Shown here piece after piece: positions 10,093-19,531 of a DNA stretch of 64,000 nt (positions are counted from its first letter, which is position 1; each line of letters starts with the position of its first letter). The DNA is from CALHVX01 sp039198065 (GTDB lineage Bacteria > Pseudomonadota > Gammaproteobacteria > Pseudomonadales > Azotimanducaceae), in contig JBCCTU010000002.1 in the NCBI GenBank assembly GCA_039198065.1, positions 948,088 to 1,012,087 of the forward strand, in the 5' to 3' direction. Below the pieces are notes generated by a model. It made no database searches and was not told the origin of the DNA. It saw nothing but the letters and a program-made list of their open reading frames with translations. The translations under genes and the position numbers were made by a program.

Positions 10093-10976
10093 TCAACCTC
10101 GGCTGCAGAACGATCCTCCGCCAGGACACGGAGTACCGATTGGTAAACACGCTTGAGCTTCGTCGCGTAGTCGGGATCCGTGGCGTAGCCGGCCTCTTGT
10201 AGCGCATCGGCGAATGCCGATGGATCTTTAGCGCCGAGCGCATCCGCGTAGCGCTCTCCGGTTACCAGCAGCCGCCGATAATCAGCGATCGATGCGTCCG
10301 TCGAGGCATAGGCACGAAACGGCTCCTGGCGGCGTTCGGCACGGCCGTTAACGAACTCGGTGGTTTCCGCAAGCGCAACGGCTTCATCGGGCGACGCACC
10401 CGCCTTGATGCCGAACAGATTGAAGCTACTCCGGCCTGAGGCATCGCGAATGACGTGCTTACCCCAACCCGTCTCGAGCGCTGCCTGGGCGAGTACGACC
10501 CGTGCTTCGAGCGGTGTGCCGCTAAGGCCCTGCTCCAGTTTCGGCAGCAGATCCCGGACGAAGCCAACCTGTAGAGATACAGGACTTGTGAGCGCGGCCT
10601 GAGTGCTGATGGACCTCGAACCGACCGCCGCGGCCTTGAGCCGCACCACTCCATCCGCGGGCTCGCGGAGCGGTGTCGATCGACCCTGAAGCTGACCAAG
10701 GATGAGGTCCCGCAGGCCCAGGCCGCCGCTCTCACTCAGATGTATCGCCCACTGTTGATCGAGCATATCCTGCCGCAGGGTCAATTCAGAGCCGCCAAAC
10801 AGCGGCTCGCTTGCCAGCGCCCGCGTTGCCTCACGCATAGCCTTCAGCATCTGAGATACGAACAACGATTCGAATTGTGCGGCAACGGCTTCGAGGTCGT
10901 TGCCATTACCGGTCTGGTTACGCAGCTGCCCGACGTCGAAGTAAGAAATCGGGCTCGAAGTCAGCGGGTCCGCCAT
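10089..10976 (-). CDS. flgJ: Rod cap / peptidoglycan hydrolase FlgJ
   Basis: 295 aa, two domains. Residues about 25-105 are the rod-capping domain (VAAQFESLFVSQMLKAMREA and the later DMLDQQWA segment). Residues about 140-290 are a glucosaminidase that opens the periplasmic peptidoglycan for the growing rod; the catalytic glutamate lies in AQAALETGWGKH, and NLFGIK and the YASTDASIADY segment are conserved. It starts 2 nt after flgI and overlaps flgK, so it is translationally linked within the operon. This dual-domain form is typical of beta- and gammaproteobacteria. Confidence 0.95.
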   Translation of the reverse strand: MADPLTSSPISYFDVGQLRNQTGNGNDLEAVAAQFESLFVSQMLKAMREATRALASEPLFGGSELTLRQDMLDQQWAIHLSESGGLGLRDLILGQLQGRSTPLREPADGVVRLKAAAVGSRSISTQAALTSPVSLQVGFVRDLLPKLEQGLSGTPLEARVVLAQAALETGWGKHVIRDASGRSSFNLFGIKAGASPDEAVALAETTEFVNGRAERRQEPFRAYASTDASIADYRRLLVTGERYADALGAKDPSAFADALQEAGYATDPDYATKLKRVYQSVLRVLAEDRSAAEVD

Positions 10977-10978
10977 GA

Positions 10979-12109
10979 TCAGATAACAATCAGGTCGGCT
11001 TTGAGAGCGCCGGCCTGTTTGAGCGCTTCGAGGATCGCCATGAGATCCGCAGGCGCTGCACCGACCTCGTTCACCGACGTCACGATGTCCTGCAGCGACA
11101 CACCCGGTGCGAAGTAGAACATCCGGTTCCGCTCCTGCTCGATTTCAATCTCCGAATCGGGGACGGCCGCGGTTTCACCGCCGGCGAAGGCATTGGGTTG
11201 CACTAGCTCTGGATCTTCGGAAATCGTTACCGACAGTGAGCCGTGCGTCACCGCGGCCGGGGCAACCTGGACGTTATTGCCGATGACGATCGTACCGGTG
11301 CGGCTGTTGAGGACGATCTGCGCCGCGGCTTCGCCGGGTTCGACCTCGAGGTTTTCAAGCACAGACAAAAAGGCTGTGCGCTGGCCGGGGAGCTGCGGAG
11401 CTCGAACGGCAATCGACGTCGCATCAAGCGCTTCGGATACGTCCGGACCGAAGGTATCGTTGATCGCCTCGCTGACCCGCCGAGCGGTCGTGAAATCACT
11501 TTGATTCAGATTCAGCACGATGCGTTCCTGCCGGTTGAATCCGTCCGGAGCCGCGCGCTCGACGCTACCGCCGTTAGGGATGCGACCGACGCTCGGTACA
11601 TTGAGTGTGATCGATGAACCGTCCAGGCCTTCTACCCCAAGACCGCCCACCACGAGATTGCCCTGGGCAACCGCGTAGATTGTGCCGTCCAACCCTTTCA
11701 GCGGCGTAATCAACAACGTGCCGCCGCGGAGGCTCTTGGCGTTACCAACGGACGAGACCGTGACATCGATCCGCTGCCCTGGCTTCGAAAACGCGGGAAG
11801 ATCCGCGTGGACGGCGACAGCGGCCACGTTCTGCAGCTGTGGATTAACGTTCGGCGGGATCTGAACGCCAAACTCTCGCAGCATGTTTCGAAACGTCTGC
11901 AGTGTGAACGGCGTTTGTGCTGTCTGATCACCAGAGCCGTCAAGTCCGACGACTAGTCCATAACCCACCAGCTGGTTGCTGCGGACTCCGGACACAGAAC
12001 TCAAGTCTTTGATGCGCTGCAGCGTCGCAGCGGACGCCGGCGGTGACAGGAGCAGCGCGAAGCCAAGCACCAGCCAAACAGGTTTCATCGGCACGCTCCT
12101 GAGCCTCAA
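10979..12109 (-). CDS. flgI: Flagellar P-ring protein FlgI
   Basis: 376 aa with a cleavable signal peptide (hydrophobic WLVLGFALLLSPPASAA). FlgI polymerises in the periplasm around the rod to form the P ring. Conserved family phrases are visible: RIKDLSSVSGVRSNQLVGYG, LRGGTLLITPLKGLDG, VYAxAQGxLxVGG and the C-terminal ALKQAGALKADLIVI. Length is normal for the family. The start overlaps the flgH stop by 4 nt. Confidence 0.97.
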   Translation of the reverse strand: MRLRSVPMKPVWLVLGFALLLSPPASAATLQRIKDLSSVSGVRSNQLVGYGLVVGLDGSGDQTAQTPFTLQTFRNMLREFGVQIPPNVNPQLQNVAAVAVHADLPAFSKPGQRIDVTVSSVGNAKSLRGGTLLITPLKGLDGTIYAVAQGNLVVGGLGVEGLDGSSITLNVPSVGRIPNGGSVERAAPDGFNRQERIVLNLNQSDFTTARRVSEAINDTFGPDVSEALDATSIAVRAPQLPGQRTAFLSVLENLEVEPGEAAAQIVLNSRTGTIVIGNNVQVAPAAVTHGSLSVTISEDPELVQPNAFAGGETAAVPDSEIEIEQERNRMFYFAPGVSLQDIVTSVNEVGAAPADLMAILEALKQAGALKADLIVI

Positions 12110-12789
12110 AACGGGTACTTGGGATTCATGAAGAACCGCGTCAACCAGCCAGCCGCGTTGGTGTCGGCAAAACTACCCGTACCACTGTACGCTATACGTG
12201 CATCGGCAAGCCGCACCGACGAGACGCTGTTGTCATCATCGATGTCCTGCGGTCGGAGCAAACCGCTGACTCGCAGATACTCCTCACCGCGGTTCAGGTT
12301 CATCCACTTCTCCCCGCGAACGCGCATCAGGCCGTTGGGGTACACCTCAGCGATGATGGCAGTGATCGTTCCAAAGAGGCTGTTACTCTGATCGCTCTCC
12401 GCGCCGCCGGAAAACTGACTGTCGTTCGCGATGTCGTTGAACAGCTCACTGCCGGTGCCGCGTACAAGGCTTCCGAGCACCTTCGGATTCGGCAACTCGA
12501 CGTCCGCCTCCTTGCGCATCGTGGTCTCCGCGGACTTCTGGGACGTGGTCTGCTCCTCCAGACGAATCGTTACGATGTCGCCAACGCCAAGGGCGCGGCG
12601 ATCGGTAAAGAGTCCGTTAAACGCCGTGGCGTTGAAGATCGACCCTTGAGTGTTCGGAACCGCCGCAGGCGATGGCGAGTACACCGGCTCATAGGATGGC
12701 TCCGGCCGCTGCGGTGGCGGCGCGATGACGCAGCCCGTCAGTAGGACGAGCCATACCGAGCAGAGTAAACGGTCAAGCAGAGTGGTCAT
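12106..12789 (-). CDS. flgH: Flagellar L-ring lipoprotein FlgH
   Basis: 227 aa. FlgH forms the outer-membrane L ring. The N-terminus ends in a lipobox (VLLTGC), so the mature protein should be lipid-anchored at Cys20. Conserved phrases include GSIFNATAFNGLFTDRRAL, VGDIVTIRLEEQTTSQKSA, the central GEKWMNLNRGEEYLRVSG and the C-terminal TNAAGWLTRFFMNPKYPF. Lies between flgG and flgI with 9-nt and 4-nt-overlap junctions, as in the canonical operon. Confidence 0.97.
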   Translation of the reverse strand: MTTLLDRLLCSVWLVLLTGCVIAPPPQRPEPSYEPVYSPSPAAVPNTQGSIFNATAFNGLFTDRRALGVGDIVTIRLEEQTTSQKSAETTMRKEADVELPNPKVLGSLVRGTGSELFNDIANDSQFSGGAESDQSNSLFGTITAIIAEVYPNGLMRVRGEKWMNLNRGEEYLRVSGLLRPQDIDDDNSVSSVRLADARIAYSGTGSFADTNAAGWLTRFFMNPKYPF

Positions 12790-12798
12790 GAGTGCGCC

Positions 12799-13584
12799 TC
12801 AGATGTTCTGCGTGATGTACTGCAGCATCTGATCTGCCGTCGAAACAACCCGACTGTTGATTTCGTAGGCCCGCTGGGTGGAGACCATGTTGACCAGTTC
12901 CTCGACAATATTCACATTCGAACCTTCAAGGGCGCCTTGAATCACCTCGCCAAGCCCTTGGGTTCCGGCGATCCCCTGAACGGCCGCTCCGCTAGCGGCG
13001 GTCTCGCGATAGAGGTTGCCGCCAGCGGCTTCAAGCCCGGCAGGATTCACGAAATCCACTAGGGTGATTGACCCCACCTGCGTTGGAGCGGGGTCCCCGA
13101 CCTGGCTCACGGAAACCGTGCCGTCAACGCCAATGGTGACCGTGTTTGACCCCTGAGGGACCGTAATCGCCGGGTTCAACTCATAGCCCTGTGCAGTAAC
13201 GAGGGAGCCATTTTCGTTGAGCTGAAAGCTGCCGGTCCGGGTAAAGCCCGTAGTCCCGTCGGGCAACAGAATCTGGAAAAATCCTCGCCCCTCGATCGCA
13301 ACGTCCAACGGTTGCTCAGTGATCTGCAGCGTGCCGACGGAGAACTCCTTTTGCGTATCTACGATGCGAACGCCAAGGCCAAGCTGCGTTCCCGACGGCA
13401 GCAGGGTGTTCTGCGACGACAGCGCCCCGGGCTGCTGCTGAATCTGATACATGAGGTCTTCAAAGTTCGCCCGGTCACGCTTGTAGCCCACGGTGCTGAC
13501 GTTGGCCAGATTGTTTGAGATCGTTCGCAGCGCCACATCCTGCGCGCTGAGTCCGGTCTTACTGATCCACAGTGCTGAGTTCAT
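12799..13584 (-). CDS. flgG: Distal rod protein FlgG
   Basis: 261 aa, the standard FlgG length. The N-terminus (NSALWISKTGLSAQDVAL, then NNLANVSTVGYKRDRANFED) holds the rod/hook signature and the FlgG-specific region after it (MYQIQQQPGALSS). The C-terminal helix (IVEELVNMVSTQRAYEINS ... QMLQYITQNI) is diagnostic. FlgG builds the distal rod through the peptidoglycan and outer membrane. Unlike its neighbour flgE it shows no enlargement. Confidence 0.97.
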   Translation of the reverse strand: MNSALWISKTGLSAQDVALRTISNNLANVSTVGYKRDRANFEDLMYQIQQQPGALSSQNTLLPSGTQLGLGVRIVDTQKEFSVGTLQITEQPLDVAIEGRGFFQILLPDGTTGFTRTGSFQLNENGSLVTAQGYELNPAITVPQGSNTVTIGVDGTVSVSQVGDPAPTQVGSITLVDFVNPAGLEAAGGNLYRETAASGAAVQGIAGTQGLGEVIQGALEGSNVNIVEELVNMVSTQRAYEINSRVVSTADQMLQYITQNI

Positions 13585-13619
13585 AGTCTTATCCCTGTTG
13601 CGCTTCCGCGCCGCTGTCC

Positions 13620-14360
13620 CTAGCCGATGCGCAGCAGCTGAGTCGCCGCCGCATCGTTGTCTTCCGCCGTACTCATTAGCCGCGTCTCAATTTCAAAGCG
13701 CCGAGCCAGAGCAAGAATCTCTGTCAGCTCGGACACGGCATTGACGTTGCTCGACTCCAACGCCCCACTCTGTACCCGGACGTCCGGCGCAAAGGGCAGC
13801 AGGTTCGGACCCAGCGAGGTAAAGAGACCCGGCTGCGTGCGTTCGACGTCTTCCGGCTCCGGATTCACCATACGTAGCCGATCAACCTGGACGATGGTTT
13901 CCGCGCCCTGCCCCTGGGGCCTGACGCTGATCGAGCCGTCCTTTGCAATCACGATCGTTGAATACGGCGGGAGCGTGATGGGCCCACTGCCGCCAACGAC
14001 CTGATAACCCGCTTCGCTCATCAGTCGCCCTGCCGAGTCGACCCGGAACGCTCCATTGCGTGTATGGGCCTCACGACCGTTGGGCAGCTGCACGGTGAAC
14101 ATGCCCTGTCCGTCGATCGCCACATCTAGAACGCGGCCCGTTTCCCGCACCGTACCGGCGGTGAAATCGAAACCGGGCGACTTCGACACGCCGTACACGC
14201 GTCCGGGCAGGCCGGACCCGTCGACGGCATCGGCAAGCGTGTCGGCGAACCGAGCTCGGAACCCGTCCGTCGACACGTTGGCTAGATTGTGCGCATGCAC
14301 AGCCTGAGCAAGCTCAGCATGGCGTGCACTGTTGGCGGCAATGTAAAGCGCTCGATCCAT
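13620..14360 (-). CDS. flgF: Proximal rod protein FlgF
   Basis: 246 aa, normal size for FlgF. It begins MDRALYIAANSARHAELAQA and has the rod signature HNLANVSTDGFRARF. The C-terminus (NAVSELTEILALARRFEIET) matches the axial-protein C-terminal domain. FlgF forms part of the proximal rod. It lies 8 nt after flgE and 35 nt before flgG within the flgB-L operon. Confidence 0.95.
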   Translation of the reverse strand: MDRALYIAANSARHAELAQAVHAHNLANVSTDGFRARFADTLADAVDGSGLPGRVYGVSKSPGFDFTAGTVRETGRVLDVAIDGQGMFTVQLPNGREAHTRNGAFRVDSAGRLMSEAGYQVVGGSGPITLPPYSTIVIAKDGSISVRPQGQGAETIVQVDRLRMVNPEPEDVERTQPGLFTSLGPNLLPFAPDVRVQSGALESSNVNAVSELTEILALARRFEIETRLMSTAEDNDAAATQLLRIG

Positions 14361-14368
14361 AACAGCGG

Positions 14369-17300
14369 TTAGATGTTGATGATGGTCTGGGTGATTTCGT
14401 CCGATGTTGAAATCGTCCGTGCGTTCGCCTGGAAGTTGCGCTGCGCAATGATCAACTGCACCAGCTCATCAGACAGCTCGACGTTTGAATCTTCCAACGC
14501 GCCCGAGGTAATCACACCGAGCGAGCCCGATCCAGGTGCGGCAACCACCGGTTCGCCGGATTCGTTGGTTTGCACCCAAGCCGTGTCACCGACCGCGGCA
14601 AGCCCTTGGATGTTGTTGAAGTCAGCTATTGCGATCTGACCCAACACCTGATTCTGGGCGTTGGTGAAGCGCGCCGATATGACGCCCTCATCATCGATAC
14701 TCAAGCCAGACAGCTCACCGGTCGTAAACCCGTCCTGTTCAAGGGCGTTGACGACAAACTCGCTGCCGTACTGGGTCGAATCACCGAGGCGGATCTCGAA
14801 GTTGGAACTGTTCGCAGGCTCAGGCAGCGGCAGCGCACCTCCGGCGAGGGTGTTTAGAGGACCGTCGGCACCGTTAGGCTGACCGGTCTCGTCCAGTGGG
14901 GTCCAGTTAGAGATCAGGATCTGGTCCGTTCCCGCTGGATCAATGGAGCCGTCGTCGTTGAACTGGACACGGAACGAGGCCCGCGACGGCTCCGTGTTCA
15001 GCGGCGGCGGCAAGTTCGGGTCCGGATCACCGATATCGCGGTTGTCGATCAGGGCATACATGGTCCAGTTGTTGCGCGATGTACCCGCTGTAGCCGGGTC
15101 AAAACGCTCTTTCACAAAGTACAGGGACAGCGCGTGGGGGTTACCCAGACTGTCGTAGATCGTGAGCGAAGTTGCAGCGTTGTACGTATCCTGGTTCGTC
15201 GGATCGAAGGTATTCAGGTCGAACTCCTGAAACACGCTTGGATCCAGTGGACCAAACAAGTTCGTAAAGGCGGGATTCGGGTTCTCGAGCGTGATTCCGT
15301 CTTCCAAGGTCAACGTAATCGTGCCGCCAATGGACGCGGCGGCGTTGCCTACCGGGTTCAGCACGACGGGGCCGCCATTGGTTCCCTGCACCTCAACGCT
15401 GTCCGATGACTGCCCCTGGGTCAGCGCAAACACAAGATCGTTACCAACGGCGTCCGTGACCACCAGATCGCCATTCACATCAACCGCTGCAGATACCGTA
15501 CCAAGACCTGGAATGCCGCTGTTGATCGACGACGCAAGGGAAGTCAAGTTGGTACCCGTTACCGGCACTCCGTTGAGGGTGAACTCGAGTAAACCCGATG
15601 CGTTGTTGAAGCCCGACGCCGTTACCCGGGCGACAGTCGATGCGCTGGCGCCAACACCTAGGACATTGGACCCTCCGAGCAGTGCCGATGTTTGGGCGGC
15701 GCTGTTGCCTTCAGGAATGGTTACGGTTTGTCGCGAACCGTCGGCGTACACCACGTCGATGGTCTGCTCAAGATAGCCGTTGTTTACCGCCGAAACACCG
15801 GGGACAGACACGCCGGTCGCGAGGTTCAACGTACCCGAGAGATCGAGCTGTGAGACACCGATGTTCGACGTATCGAGATTAGACAGCGCAATCGACGATG
15901 CTTCACCGGGCCGCGTGGAAAAGAACTGCAGCCGCCCGGGATTCACCGGATCGTCGCGGACATCAATGGGTAAGCCGGAAACAAGCAGTTCGTCGCGAAT
16001 GTCTGACACCAAATCATCGAGCGTTTGAATGTCGCGGGTCAGATTGATGGTCACCGTACCGTTATTGCCGGTTGAACCGCTGACAGTCAGGTCAAAGGAC
16101 GCCGCGGTCAGGTTGCCCGTAATTCCCGTCGTGTTGCCGGTACCAAACGGATCGGGAGTCGTGTTGCTCGCACCGCCAAGCCCCGCCTGGCCTAAGGAAA
16201 TGCCGCCAAGAACCGACTCAACATTCGCTTGCGAAACCCCAATGCCGAGCGTGGCGTTGTCGTTTGGATCAATGCGAATGACCGACGCCTCACCGCTATT
16301 GAGCGCGTAGAACTGAAGCCGTCCCAGATTCTGCGGGTCCTCCCGGACGTCGATGCCAATCCCGGTGCCAATCAGATCGTCGCGAATGTCGTTAATCAGA
16401 TCCTGGAGCGTGGTTACCTGACTGTTGAGGTTCACGTTGACGGTCTGATTTTGACTCGCGACGCTGGAGCCACTCAGCGAAATCTGGAACGAGGCATTGG
16501 TATTGTTGCCGGAGCTATCCGTAGCCCCCTCGAGAATCCCCCCCAGGACACCGCTGATGTCAGCGTTTGACGTCTGCACGTCACCGAGGATGCCCGAGGT
16601 CGTGAAATTGTCGATCGTTACCGTCGACGTTTCACCGGCCGTAGTGGCCGCAAACCGAATTCGTCCCGGGTTGTCCGGATCTTCTTCAGCGACGACGTCG
16701 ATGCCACTGCCAGGAACGGCGTTTAGCTGCGTATTAATGTCGTTGATAAGTGTCGTTAGGTTGCCCGCCGAATAGTCGCCGTTGAGTACAACGGTCGTAG
16801 ACGCGTTACCACCCAATCCAGAGCCACCGGAAATCGACACGTCGAAGGTGGCCTCCGTAAACGAGCCCGTAACCCCAACAGCGCCGGTTCCCGGCGCAGC
16901 ACTTGAGGCACCGTCCGTCAACCGGAGCACGCCGGCGATGTCGGCGACCGTGACATCGGCGTCACTGGTTTGAAAGTTGTTGATCGTGATAGTCGATGCG
17001 ACCCCGTCATCCAGCGAAAAGAACTCGAGTCGACCGGGATTTTCCAGGTCCTCTCGCACGCCAACCGCGATACCGGCCGTATCCAGCTGGTCGCGAACAT
17101 CGGCGAGCAGAGTTGTCACCTGACTGATCGTGTTGGTCAAAGTGATGGTTGCAGAGCCATCGGCGCTCGATCCCGCGATAGAGACATCAAACGACGAGCG
17201 GACGCTCGAGGAGCCGTCTGCGATGCCAGACAGGGCCGCCTGCACGTCGCCGGTCGTAGTGGTGCCGTTGCCCACAAAGCTGTCGACAGTGATTGTCGAG

Positions 17301-18358
17301 GCCTGCCCTGCGACGGTGGCAAAGAACTGCAGCTGGGTCGGGGAGTCCGGATTCGGCCGAGCCTGGACGCCGATCCCGGCAAGCTGACCGTTAATTTCGG
17401 TGACCAAATCGCCAATCGTCGTCGTATTGCTGTTGAGGGTCACCGTTCGCGTGCCCGAACTGGTCGCGCCGGCAATGGTGACGTTGAAAGTGCCGCTGTT
17501 CGCCCCGCTGAAGTCAAAGGCGGAGAACGCATTGGAGCCGGTCAACGCGGACGGCTTGTCGGCAAAATTAAAGGACGTCGGCGTTCCCGAACCGGTCAGC
17601 GACGACGGTGAGTTGATGCTGAAGTCGAACCCGCTAACGGCGCTGGCACCAGCCACCGCAGAAGGCGAGTTAATGCTGAAGTCAAACGGCAGCAGTCCTC
17701 CGCTGGCGCTGATGCTCGACGCGGTATCAATGCTGTAGTCAAACGGCGCCGGCGGCCCAATCGTACTTAAGGTGGTCGGCGTTGAGTCCGGGAGACCGAG
17801 GTTAGCTACACCCACCGCCGTACCCGCCGTGGTTACCGTCGTGCCGAGCTGAGACAAGACCGTAGAGCGCGCGTCGAGATTGACCGTCGCTTCAACGAGA
17901 CCCGTACGATTCGGGGCCAGGTTACTCGGGTTCACGCGCAGGTCGCCCTGGATCCCGCTCAGGTTACCACTCGAGTTGGCGGTGAAGCCCTGGACACGAT
18001 GGCCGTTGGAACTGACCAGGAATCCGCCTTCGTCAAGACCGAAGGCGCCGGCGCGGGTGTAGGTTCGCGCGCCGCTGTCACTGAGTACGAAAAAGCCGCT
18101 GCCGTCGATGGCGAGGTCCAACGCGTTGTTGGTGAAGGAAATCGTGCCCTGATCGAATTGCTGGGACACGTTCGCGAGCTTCACCCCGCTTCCCACCTGA
18201 TTGGCACCACCGCCCAGGAGGCTCGATGCATAAACGTCCGCAAACTCCGCGCGGGAGCTTTTGAAGCCCGCGGTGCTGGTGTTCGCTATGTTATTGCCCG
18301 TGATTCGGAGCTCGCTTGAAGCAGCGTTGAGGCCACTCAGTGCAATATTAAAAGCCAT
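14369..18358 (-). CDS. flgE: Giant flagellar hook protein FlgE with tandem repeats
   Basis: 1329 aa, about three times the 403-aa Salmonella FlgE. The ends are standard: N-terminal FNIALSGLNAASSELRITG / NIANTSTAGFKSSRAEF and C-terminal DSNVELSDELVQLIIAQRNF. Between them lie (a) five short approximately 20-residue repeats around residues 200-290 built on FDFSINSPS, and (b) five copies of a roughly 110-130-residue unit starting near residues 289, 390, 503, 622 and 752. Each long unit has a TFDVSISG-like strand, a TTLxxLINDIRDxL helix, an IDVREDPxNPGRLQFF strand and an xGEASxIxIxNF strand. This resembles the flagellin/hook IN motif. The conserved FlgE D1 region returns after residue 1050 (VFQEFDLNTFDPTNQDTYN, then SLTIYDSLGNPHALSLYFVK). 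The hook's outer domains must be unusually large. Frame is open throughout. Confidence 0.95.
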   Translation of the reverse strand: MAFNIALSGLNAASSELRITGNNIANTSTAGFKSSRAEFADVYASSLLGGGANQVGSGVKLANVSQQFDQGTISFTNNALDLAIDGSGFFVLSDSGARTYTRAGAFGLDEGGFLVSSNGHRVQGFTANSSGNLSGIQGDLRVNPSNLAPNRTGLVEATVNLDARSTVLSQLGTTVTTAGTAVGVANLGLPDSTPTTLSTIGPPAPFDYSIDTASSISASGGLLPFDFSINSPSAVAGASAVSGFDFSINSPSSLTGSGTPTSFNFADKPSALTGSNAFSAFDFSGANSGTFNVTIAGATSSGTRTVTLNSNTTTIGDLVTEINGQLAGIGVQARPNPDSPTQLQFFATVAGQASTITVDSFVGNGTTTTGDVQAALSGIADGSSSVRSSFDVSIAGSSADGSATITLTNTISQVTTLLADVRDQLDTAGIAVGVREDLENPGRLEFFSLDDGVASTITINNFQTSDADVTVADIAGVLRLTDGASSAAPGTGAVGVTGSFTEATFDVSISGGSGLGGNASTTVVLNGDYSAGNLTTLINDINTQLNAVPGSGIDVVAEEDPDNPGRIRFAATTAGETSTVTIDNFTTSGILGDVQTSNADISGVLGGILEGATDSSGNNTNASFQISLSGSSVASQNQTVNVNLNSQVTTLQDLINDIRDDLIGTGIGIDVREDPQNLGRLQFYALNSGEASVIRIDPNDNATLGIGVSQANVESVLGGISLGQAGLGGASNTTPDPFGTGNTTGITGNLTAASFDLTVSGSTGNNGTVTINLTRDIQTLDDLVSDIRDELLVSGLPIDVRDDPVNPGRLQFFSTRPGEASSIALSNLDTSNIGVSQLDLSGTLNLATGVSVPGVSAVNNGYLEQTIDVVYADGSRQTVTIPEGNSAAQTSALLGGSNVLGVGASASTVARVTASGFNNASGLLEFTLNGVPVTGTNLTSLASSINSGIPGLGTVSAAVDVNGDLVVTDAVGNDLVFALTQGQSSDSVEVQGTNGGPVVLNPVGNAAASIGGTITLTLEDGITLENPNPAFTNLFGPLDPSVFQEFDLNTFDPTNQDTYNAATSLTIYDSLGNPHALSLYFVKERFDPATAGTSRNNWTMYALIDNRDIGDPDPNLPPPLNTEPSRASFRVQFNDDGSIDPAGTDQILISNWTPLDETGQPNGADGPLNTLAGGALPLPEPANSSNFEIRLGDSTQYGSEFVVNALEQDGFTTGELSGLSIDDEGVISARFTNAQNQVLGQIAIADFNNIQGLAAVGDTAWVQTNESGEPVVAAPGSGSLGVITSGALEDSNVELSDELVQLIIAQRNFQANARTISTSDEITQTIINI

Positions 18359-18396
18359 ACGCCATCCTTAGCTTTGGTCTTTGAACGAAACTGTGT

Positions 18397-19062
18397 TTAA
18401 CGGATCTGTCGAATGTCGTCGGTCGTGGTTTGTTCGCCACCGAGTAAGTCAACGGACACCCCGCCCGCGCCTACGCTGACACCGGACACAATGTTGGGTA
18501 AGTAGAGCGTTGCCGATTCGGACTCGCCGCCACGGTCAACGACCGCCTGCAGCCGATACAGCCCACTGGGTACCGGCTCGCCATCGGCGTTCAACCCATC
18601 CCAGCTGAACGTCGTCGAACCTGCCTCGGTAAGTCCGAGTTCGACCTCGGCCACGCGCTGTCCGGACAACTCGGAGATCGTGACCCGAACGTCCGACGCG
18701 CCGGCAGGAAGATCGACCTGACCGGTCAGGCCGCTCTCCGTAACGACACCCCGGTCGCTGGGAATAAGAACCTCCCGGCTGACCAACGACGCCGCCTCAA
18801 GTGTCAGGCTCGACCGAATCGCAGCGGCCATGTCGTCAACGGTGTTGTTCAGGTTTTCGATACCCTCAACGCTCGAGAACTGAGCAAGTTGCGCAACGAA
18901 TTCTTCGTTCTTCGACGGATCCAGGGGGTCTTGGTTTTCGAGCTGCGCGATCATCAGTTCGAGAAACTGTGTTTTGCCCAGCTCGTCAGAGCCGCTGCGT
19001 TGATCGGTCTGATTCAGCTCTGCCCGGGTTCGGACACCATCGATTGCTGCCAAATCGGTCAT
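18397..19062 (-). CDS. flgD: Flagellar hook-capping protein FlgD
   Basis: 221 aa, normal length. FlgD scaffolds hook assembly. The N-terminal family signature is clear (LGKTQFLELMIAQLENQDPL, then NEEFVAQLAQFSSVEGIENL), followed by a FlgD Ig-like/tudor segment (FSWDGLNADGEPVPSGLYRL). It lies between flgC and flgE. Its normal size contrasts with the threefold enlargement of the hook protein it caps. Confidence 0.97.
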   Translation of the reverse strand: MTDLAAIDGVRTRAELNQTDQRSGSDELGKTQFLELMIAQLENQDPLDPSKNEEFVAQLAQFSSVEGIENLNNTVDDMAAAIRSSLTLEAASLVSREVLIPSDRGVVTESGLTGQVDLPAGASDVRVTISELSGQRVAEVELGLTEAGSTTFSWDGLNADGEPVPSGLYRLQAVVDRGGESESATLYLPNIVSGVSVGAGGVSVDLLGGEQTTTDDIRQIR

Positions 19063-19075
19063 GATTGATACCTCC

Positions 19076-19498
19076 CTACTGGCCCAGATTCAACAGCTGC
19101 TCAGCAAGGCTTCGTGCCGTACCAAGCATCTCGACGTTGGTTTGAAACGAACGGCTGGCAGAGATCATGTCGGCCATCTCCGTCACCGCACTGACGTTCG
19201 GGTACGCCACATAGCCGTTGTCATCGGCAAAGGGGTGAGTTGGTTCATAGCGATAGTTGAGCGGCGCCTCGCTTTCGACGACGCCGAGTACCGCAACACC
19301 GCGACCCGGCTCGAGATCAGCGCCGGACTTTGCCCGCTCAAAGGCAGCGGCAAACACCGGGTGTCGTGCGCGATAGGTCTCTTCCGGAGTCGCTGCAACG
19401 GACTCGGCATTGGCCAGGTTGCTGGCGGTGGTGTTTAAGCGGACCTGTTGCGCCGCCATCGCCGTTCCGGCGATATCAAATACGTTCAACAATGACAC
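19076..19498 (-). CDS. flgC: Proximal rod protein FlgC
   Basis: 140 aa; family length about 134-140. Starts MSLLNVFDIAGTAMAAQQVR with the rod signature LNTTASNLANAESVAAT, and contains YVAYPNVSAVTEMADMISASR, the conserved FlgC C-terminal core. FlgC forms the proximal rod with FlgB and FlgF. Spacing to flgD is 13 nt and to flgB 33 nt. Confidence 0.97.
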   Translation of the reverse strand: MSLLNVFDIAGTAMAAQQVRLNTTASNLANAESVAATPEETYRARHPVFAAAFERAKSGADLEPGRGVAVLGVVESEAPLNYRYEPTHPFADDNGYVAYPNVSAVTEMADMISASRSFQTNVEMLGTARSLAEQLLNLGQ

Positions 19499-19531
19499 AG
19501 TGCGTCGTTCTCCTATGGCCTTGGGCTAGCG

